A DNA stretch of 64,000 bases from Sediminibacterium ginsengisoli (lineage in GTDB: Bacteria; Bacteroidota; Bacteroidia; Chitinophagales; Chitinophagaceae). Where the stretch lies: positions 558,001 to 622,000 of the forward strand of contig NZ_FUWH01000001.1 of the NCBI RefSeq assembly GCF_900167075.1, in the 5' to 3' direction. The notes beneath the pieces are model-generated. The model was not told where the DNA came from. It saw only the letters and a list, made by a program, of their open reading frames with translations, and did not search any database. The position numbers and the translations under genes are program-made. Shown here piece after piece: positions 59,069-64,000 of this stretch (position 1 is the first letter of the stretch; each line of letters opens with the position of its first letter).

Positions 59069-59767
59069 ATGGTACTGTTAGACATATTATCAGCCGGGTT
59101 CCACTGGAGCCAGTTACTGCAGCCACAGTTTTATATCGAACACGGTGGCCTCTGGCTGATCCTGTTCGTTGTTTTTGCTGAAACAGGTCTTTTTGCAGGT
59201 TTTTTCCTGCCCGGCGACAGTCTTCTGTTCGTTGCCGGTATCTACAGCAGCGATATTGCCAGAGAACTTTATCCTACCGGTAATGAAATACTGGACCTGT
59301 TTATGCTGATGGCACTGATCTCAGCGGCAGGTATCGCAGGCAACAGCGTGGGTTACTGGTTTGGCCGTAAAGTGGGGCCGGCCATGTACAGCTGGAAAGA
59401 AAATATGCTCTTCAAACAGCGTTACCTGGTACAGGCGCATGATTTTTATGAGAAACACGGCGGCGGTGCAATTATCATCGCGCGTTTTATTCCTATCGTA
59501 AGAACATTCGCGCCGATCATTGCGGGTATTGTACAGATGGAAAAAAAGAAATTCTTTTTCTATAACGTGGTAGGTTGTATTGCCTGGGTATTCAGTATGC
59601 TGTTTGCCGGACACTTCCTGCAGAAATGGATCCTGGCCGAATTCAATTTCGATCTTAAGAATCACCTGGAAGTGATCGTACTCGGTATTGTACTGGTAAC
59701 AACCGCACCGGTGCTGATCAAGTTATTGTTTTCAAAAAAAGATCCGTCACGGATAGATAAATTATAA
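59069..59767 (+). CDS. DedA-family membrane protein
   Basis: 232 residues with about five hydrophobic segments. DedA/SNARE-associated (VTT) domain: FAETGLFAGFFLPGDSLLFVAG, AAGIAGNSVGYWFGRKVGP, KHGGGAIIIARFIPIVRTFA and PIIAGIVQMEKKKFFFYNVV. The Glu, the GDS and the conserved Arg pair (ARFxPxxR) match those required in E. coli DedA proteins. Some members move undecaprenyl phosphate or phosphatidylethanolamine across the inner membrane; function here not assignable. It begins 6 nt after the symporter gene. Confidence 0.93.
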   Translation: MVLLDILSAGFHWSQLLQPQFYIEHGGLWLILFVVFAETGLFAGFFLPGDSLLFVAGIYSSDIARELYPTGNEILDLFMLMALISAAGIAGNSVGYWFGRKVGPAMYSWKENMLFKQRYLVQAHDFYEKHGGGAIIIARFIPIVRTFAPIIAGIVQMEKKKFFFYNVVGCIAWVFSMLFAGHFLQKWILAEFNFDLKNHLEVIVLGIVLVTTAPVLIKLLFSKKDPSRIDKL

Positions 59768-59817
59768 GCGGCATTGATTAAGTTAGTGGTCTGATCCATT
59801 CAGAAAACGAACTTGCT

Positions 59818-61053
59818 ATGACCGAAAAGAAATACGGGGTGCTTTCCTTGCCCGTTATTGTAGCTGCACTCGGCTACTTTGTAGATATCTACGACCTGTT
59901 ACTGTTTACTATTGTAAAAAAAGCAAGCATGCTTGGGGTCGGCGCAACCGATGCCACGATGCTGGCAGACAGTACGCGTGTGATCAACTGGCAGATGACG
60001 GGCCTTCTGCTCGGCGGTATTCTCTGGGGTATACTCGGCGACAAGAAAGGCCGGCTGAGTGTATTGTTCGGATCCATCATACTATATTCTGCAGCCAATT
60101 TTGCAACAGGTTTTGTGCAGACCGTTAACCAGTACGCATTCTGTCGTTTTGTAGGCGGGTTAGGCCTTGCCGGCGAACTCGGTGCGGGTATTACACTGGT
60201 GAGTGAGCTGCTTCCCAAAAACAAAAGAGGTGTGGGTACGTCTATGGTGGCGGGTATAGGATTAAGCGGTGCAGTAGTGGCTTATTTTACGTACCGGCTT
60301 ACAGACGACTGGCGCTTGTGCTATAAGATCGGTGGTTGCCTGGGTATTGCCTTGTTGTTCCTGCGGGTGAGTGTTGCCGAATCGGGCATGTTCCGCGAAG
60401 TGAAACAGGCAGGTGTGGCACGTGGTAATTTCTTTATGCTCATCAATAACCGCAAAAGGTTAAGCAAATATATCTGTGCAATTCTTATAGGATTGCCTAC
60501 ATGGTATGTGATCGGTATCCTCGTAAACCAGAGTGATCGTTTCGGGAAAGCCATGTTCGGCAGCACCACGATCGATTCGGGCCGCTCCATCATGTTCGCT
60601 TATGCAGCAATAGCGCTGGGCGATATCTGTGTAGGCCTTGTAAGCCAGTATTTCAAGAGCAGGAAAAAAGCCTTGCTGTTGTTTTACGGGTTAACTGTTG
60701 CATCGCTGCTGCTTTTCTTCAGCGGATATAATAATACGGATGGCAGCATGTATACGATCTGCGCCATGCTGGGTTTCAGTACGGGTTTCTGGGCCATATT
60801 CATTACCATGGGTGCGGAGCAGTTCGGTACCAACTTAAGGGCTACCGCGGCTACTACCATCCCCAATATGGTCCGTGGAGCTCTGCCACTGATCAACATG
60901 ATGTTCCTGGATCTGTTCCAGAAAAGCTGGGGCTGGAGCCTGATCAAAAGTGGTATGGTAACAGGTGTTGTGGTAATGGGTATAACACTGATTGCTTATT
61001 ATTTTACGAAGGAAACCTTCCACAAAGACCTCAACTATATCGAGGAAACATAA
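59818..61053 (+). CDS. MFS transporter, substrate unknown
   Basis: 411 residues with 12 hydrophobic segments. Motifs: VDIYDLLLFTIVKKASML, GILGDKKGRLSVLFGSI (loop 2-3), CRFVGGLGLAGELGAGITLV, KNKRGVGTSMVAGIGLSGAVVAYFTY and MGAEQFGTNLRATAATTIPN. The FGTNLRATA motif occurs in the metabolite:H+ symporter and sugar-acid families; this one differs from KgtP at 24702 and is not assignable. 50 nt after dedA and 50 nt before the GT9 gene. Confidence 0.85.
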   Translation: MTEKKYGVLSLPVIVAALGYFVDIYDLLLFTIVKKASMLGVGATDATMLADSTRVINWQMTGLLLGGILWGILGDKKGRLSVLFGSIILYSAANFATGFVQTVNQYAFCRFVGGLGLAGELGAGITLVSELLPKNKRGVGTSMVAGIGLSGAVVAYFTYRLTDDWRLCYKIGGCLGIALLFLRVSVAESGMFREVKQAGVARGNFFMLINNRKRLSKYICAILIGLPTWYVIGILVNQSDRFGKAMFGSTTIDSGRSIMFAYAAIALGDICVGLVSQYFKSRKKALLLFYGLTVASLLLFFSGYNNTDGSMYTICAMLGFSTGFWAIFITMGAEQFGTNLRATAATTIPNMVRGALPLINMMFLDLFQKSWGWSLIKSGMVTGVVVMGITLIAYYFTKETFHKDLNYIEET

Positions 61054-61103
61054 GCAGGCCGGAATAACTATCTTTACCGCTCATCTGAAAAGCTTCCCGG
61101 TGT

Positions 61104-62096
61104 ATGAAGTTCCTGGTTATCCGGTTTTCCTCTATTGGCGATATTGTGCTGGCAACACCCGCTATCCGCTGCCTTAAACTGCAGGTGCCGGATGCGGAAG
61201 TGCATTTTCTTACCAAACAATCGTTCAAAGCGGTTACCGAGGCCAATCCTTATATCGACCGGTTTTATTATTTCAGGGATAACCTCAGTGAACTGATCAG
61301 TGAACTGAAGAAAGAACAATACGATTATATCATCGATCTGCACAAAAATTTCCGTACGCTGCGCATCAAAACAGCTTTGCGGACAAAATCGCTGACGTAT
61401 AAAAAACTAACGCTCCGGAAATTCCTGCTTACCAAGTTCCACATCAACCTGATGCCTAAAAGGCATATCACAGACAGGTCACTGGATACATTGAAACCAC
61501 TTGGCGTGGTGAATGACGGGAAAGGACTGGATTATTTTATACCGGAATCTGCCGTTGTAAATGCAGAGGATATTCCTACATCGCATGCAGCCGGTTATAT
61601 TGCACTGGTCATCGGCGCATCATACTATACCAAGAAATTACCGGTAGAAAAATTGCAGGAATTATGCCGGTTGATCCCATATCCAGTTATACTGGTGGGC
61701 GGAAAGGAAGATGATAACGAAGCCAGGCAGGTAGCTCTTGTTGATCCCGTTCGCATTTACAATGCGTGTGGTAAATTCAGCCTGAACGAATCTGCCGATC
61801 TGGTCCGTAAAGCAAAATTGGTGATCTCGCACGACACCGGTCTGCAATATGTAGCCTGCGCATTCAACAAGCCCGTACTGGCCATATGGGGCGGCACTTC
61901 ACCCTTGCTGGATGTGGAACCTTATTATCGCTCAACACCGGATGCCGCATCTTATACCAATTTTATCGTGCCGGGCTTATCCTGTCAGCCCTGTTCCAAT
62001 TACGGTACCAAAACCTGTCCGCTCGGTCACTTCAAATGCATGCGCGAACAGGATCTGCAAAACATGGCCGCCGCTGCGCTGAAAGAACTTTATTAA
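61104..62096 (+). CDS. Glycosyltransferase family 9 protein (heptosyltransferase-like)
   Basis: 330 residues. GT-B fold typical of ADP-heptose:LPS heptosyltransferases: the N-terminal FLVIRFSSIGDIVLATPAIR, DYIIDLHKNFRTLRIKTALR, then the C-terminal nucleotide-sugar half with VILVGGKEDDNEARQVA, FSLNESADLVRKAKLVISHD and TGLQYVACAFNKPVLAIWGG. It probably adds heptose or a similar sugar to lipopolysaccharide core. The end with CQPCSNYGTKTCPLGHFKCM is a Cys-rich feature common in the Bacteroidota group. Nearest -7-like element TATCTTTA lies 27 nt upstream (61069-61076). Confidence 0.93.
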   Translation: MKFLVIRFSSIGDIVLATPAIRCLKLQVPDAEVHFLTKQSFKAVTEANPYIDRFYYFRDNLSELISELKKEQYDYIIDLHKNFRTLRIKTALRTKSLTYKKLTLRKFLLTKFHINLMPKRHITDRSLDTLKPLGVVNDGKGLDYFIPESAVVNAEDIPTSHAAGYIALVIGASYYTKKLPVEKLQELCRLIPYPVILVGGKEDDNEARQVALVDPVRIYNACGKFSLNESADLVRKAKLVISHDTGLQYVACAFNKPVLAIWGGTSPLLDVEPYYRSTPDAASYTNFIVPGLSCQPCSNYGTKTCPLGHFKCMREQDLQNMAAAALKELY

Positions 62097-62111
62097 ACCG
62101 GAATCAAAATA

Positions 62112-62140
62112 AAAGGGCGGCCATCTGGCCGCCCTTTCTG
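62112..62140. terminator. Terminator between GT9 and the convergent barrel gene
   Basis: Perfect 11-bp stem AAAGGGCGGCC/GGCCGCCCTTT with loop ATCT, between stops at 62096 (plus) and 62173 (minus). Can serve both strands, with A and T tracts at each end. Confidence 0.88.
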
Positions 62141-62172
62141 TGTCACTATCATTGGTAGTTCTGTGTACAGGA

Positions 62173-64000
62173 TTATTTGATCCTTTTTGATTCGCTTTCA
62201 AGACCGGTCTGACGCTGACGTGCACCTGATACCTGGTTGCTTCCGAAGCGGTAAGTGAAAGAAAGACGTACTGTCTGACTTTCCCAGCCGCCTTTACCAT
62301 TCAGGTATAAGCCACCAAAGTCGCTGACCGCTCGCCATGGGCTTGCCGTTTTCAGGATATCTGTTGCACTGATCTTAACAGTTGCTTTCTTCTGCATGAA
62401 CTGTTTCTGGAAACCGATATCGAGTCCGCCCTGCGATTTTGTTTTAAATGTTGCTCCCCAGATAGATGGTCCGTTGAACCAGCCGCTTAACTCGGCAGTG
62501 TAATCGTTTCCGAGAATGAAAGACTGCTGCATATAAGCACCATACATCGGGATATCACGGCGTATTTCATTCTCGCCGATCTTTCCTTTGAACAACTGGT
62601 AGTTGAACCAGAGATTCACATAACCATTCCACCATTTTTTGATTGGCAGCGGTGAACCGATATTAACAGACAGGATATCCTGTGTAGCCAGGTTCTTCTG
62701 CTGGATATAAGTAGCATTGAATGTGGTATCGGTTGTTTGTGTTGCATAATCTTTTACATGACTGTAACCAAAAGTTGTATTGATCATAGACATGAACGTA
62801 TGCGTCAGCTCGATGCTGTTGGTGTACTGCGGACGCAGGAACGCATTACCTTTTTCATAAGTCAGCTCATCCAGCTTATTCTCAAACGGATTCAGGTCCT
62901 GGTAAGTAGGCCTGTCGATACGGCGGCTGAAAGTCAGGTTCAGTGTATGCTTCGGGTTCAGTGTCCAGGTTAACGCCGCGCTCGGGAACAGGTCGAAATA
63001 GTGGCGGCTAACGGTATTATCCGCCTGAACCAGTCCGTCGCCCCTTGTCAGTACACCTTTACTGTTGGTTTGTTCTCCACGCAGACCAGCCTGCAGGCTC
63101 CATTTCTGGCTCAGCTGGCGCTGGTAGTTCACATAAGCTGCATTCACGTTTTCGGTATAATCGAAGCTGTTGCTGCGGCTCAGGATCTTGGTGATCACAC
63201 CACCTGCTTCATTGAAGAAATCGAATGTGTTTGTTGTTTTCACATAAGACATCTTGGCACCATAACCCAGTTTGCCTTTCCATTTAGGGAATTCAACATC
63301 GATCTTTGCTGTATAGATATCGATATCGGTAGGGGTATTGTTACGGTTGATTACCTGCGACAGAACGTTTCCGCTCTGATCGTAATAGTAGTTAGGCTGG
63401 TAGCTTTTTCCTGTACCACGGAACAGGCCGTAATCCGCATCGAAGTTGATCTCTTTACCGGCAGTATCTGCATAACGGTAGTTGATGTTGGCATTCAGAT
63501 TGGTACGGTCGCCCGGAATGCTGTTCGATGCTTTCAGCGATTTTACGAATGCCTTGGTAGGATTATAGTACACATCGGTAGTGCTGTTGCTTGCCCATTC
63601 ATTGTTACCATAGCTCGCAGTAACCAGTGCACCGATGGTGCTTCTGCTGTTCATGAAGTAATCCGCTCCTGCTTTGAGGCTGTAGTTCTTATTATCGCTG
63701 TAGTTCACTGAGCGCTGATCATAGATCGAATCGCGCTGGATACGATACAGGTCCAGCGTGTTTTCATAACGGCCGATATTTACGCCGGCATTGCTGAAGA
63801 GGTTCACCTTCTTGTCACGATAGTTCAGGTTTACAGAACCGTTTCCTTTAGGGGTTACCCCTTGTACAAGGCCTGCTGTAACACTACCGTTGGTGCCGAA
63901 TTTTTTATTCTTTTTCAGGCGGATATTGATGATACCGGCATTACCGCTTGCATCGTATTTGGCGCTTGGGTTGCTGATCATTTCAATCGCTTCAACATCG
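62173..64000 (-). CDS. Outer-membrane beta-barrel protein, N-terminal part beyond the window (partial)
   Basis: At least 608 residues; the frame continues past the window end (DVEAIEMISNPSAKYDASGN is read from base 63999 down). Plug-like motif EAIEMISNPSAKYDASGNAG and the barrel signature LNLTFSRRIDRPTYQDLNPF, EKGNAFLRPQYTNSIELTHT mark the OMP_b-brl_3 family, with the last strands VRLSFTYRFGSNQV. The ATG at 63981 is an internal Met, not a start. Close paralogue of the genes at 45777 and 15468. Function unknown. Confidence 0.9.
   Translation of the reverse strand, partial: DVEAIEMISNPSAKYDASGNAGIINIRLKKNKKFGTNGSVTAGLVQGVTPKGNGSVNLNYRDKKVNLFSNAGVNIGRYENTLDLYRIQRDSIYDQRSVNYSDNKNYSLKAGADYFMNSRSTIGALVTASYGNNEWASNSTTDVYYNPTKAFVKSLKASNSIPGDRTNLNANINYRYADTAGKEINFDADYGLFRGTGKSYQPNYYYDQSGNVLSQVINRNNTPTDIDIYTAKIDVEFPKWKGKLGYGAKMSYVKTTNTFDFFNEAGGVITKILSRSNSFDYTENVNAAYVNYQRQLSQKWSLQAGLRGEQTNSKGVLTRGDGLVQADNTVSRHYFDLFPSAALTWTLNPKHTLNLTFSRRIDRPTYQDLNPFENKLDELTYEKGNAFLRPQYTNSIELTHTFMSMINTTFGYSHVKDYATQTTDTTFNATYIQQKNLATQDILSVNIGSPLPIKKWWNGYVNLWFNYQLFKGKIGENEIRRDIPMYGAYMQQSFILGNDYTAELSGWFNGPSIWGATFKTKSQGGLDIGFQKQFMQKKATVKISATDILKTASPWRAVSDFGGLYLNGKGGWESQTVRLSFTYRFGSNQVSGARQRQTGLESESKRIK

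Noticed and set aside
63001..63711. 236-codon open frame antisense to the outer-membrane barrel gene
   Set aside because: Lies entirely within a clear barrel gene on the other strand; composition (many Cys, Ile, His) is typical of an antisense shadow.
1..64000. CRISPR arrays, insertion sequences, integrases or prophage genes
   Set aside because: No regularly spaced direct repeats and no transposase, integrase or phage structural motifs were seen in any large open frame.

Overview
The window looks like chromosome of a member of the Bacteroidota, most likely the family Chitinophagaceae. The grounds are: the end of a SusC-type receptor followed by a SusD lipoprotein and a DUF1735 lipoprotein; one Oar-like TonB receptor and four proteins of the outer-membrane beta-barrel (OMP_b-brl_3) family; promoters of the TAnnTTTG type (-7) with TTTG at -33; almost no Shine-Dalgarno sequences; paired DUF1573 proteins; a LytTR regulator with a TPR histidine kinase; and a BlaI/M56 pair. 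I found no transposase, prophage, integrase or CRISPR array. One tRNA gene is present (anticodon CAT).

Layout. 1-2726: tail of a Sus-like uptake operon. 2.8-10.4 kb: housekeeping genes (DUF3467, radC, prs, rplY, a membrane histidine kinase, pth, an FAH-family hydrolase, and a fused alpha/beta 2-oxoacid dehydrogenase E1), then tRNA-Met. 10.6-14.0 kb: a minus-strand MocR regulator, GNAT acetyltransferase and MFS transporter. 14.1-15.5 kb: DUF4268, a degenerate repeat-like stretch and a small membrane protein. 15.5-20.6 kb: sensor kinase, LytTR regulator and an outer-membrane barrel. 20.9-26.8 kb: a ClC channel, then an alkylation-repair run (Ada-like AraC-MGMT fusion, 2OG-Fe(II) oxygenase, small Ada zinc-domain protein, AlkB) followed by a KgtP-type 2-oxoglutarate permease and a Crp/Fnr regulator.

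27.0-35.6 kb: a phosphodiester-scavenging locus with two secreted NPP-type phosphodiesterases, an Oar-like TonB receptor, a lipoprotein, a glycerophosphodiester phosphodiesterase and an EEP-family hydrolase. 35.6-39.9 kb: 2'-5' RNA ligase-like protein, rmuC and a secreted M28 peptidase. 40.1-42.7 kb: BlaI, an M56 sensor protease and a small protein overlapping it by ATGA. 42.9-49.7 kb: two outer-membrane barrels and a DUF5723 protein. 49.7-50.16 kb: a gene-free stretch with a nested stem-loop and an AT-rich tract. 50.2-62.1 kb: an aminotransferase, two DUF1573 proteins, a second fused E1, DCC and YebC proteins, four transporter or membrane proteins and a GT9 glycosyltransferase. The window ends inside another outer-membrane barrel.

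The most unusual signals are these. At least six genes carry a -7 element exactly 4 nt before the ATG, which predicts leaderless mRNAs. The alkylation-repair genes sit beside a 2-oxoglutarate permease, and Ada is split into two proteins. A conserved 20-nt dyad occurs 22 kb apart, upstream of an outer-membrane barrel and of blaI. A perfect 14-bp hairpin lies 5 nt before the glycerophosphodiesterase start. A nested stem-loop at 49.8 kb contains G-U pairs on the plus strand only, as expected of a structured RNA. Coordinates and motifs were read by eye; family names rest on recognised motifs, not on database searches.
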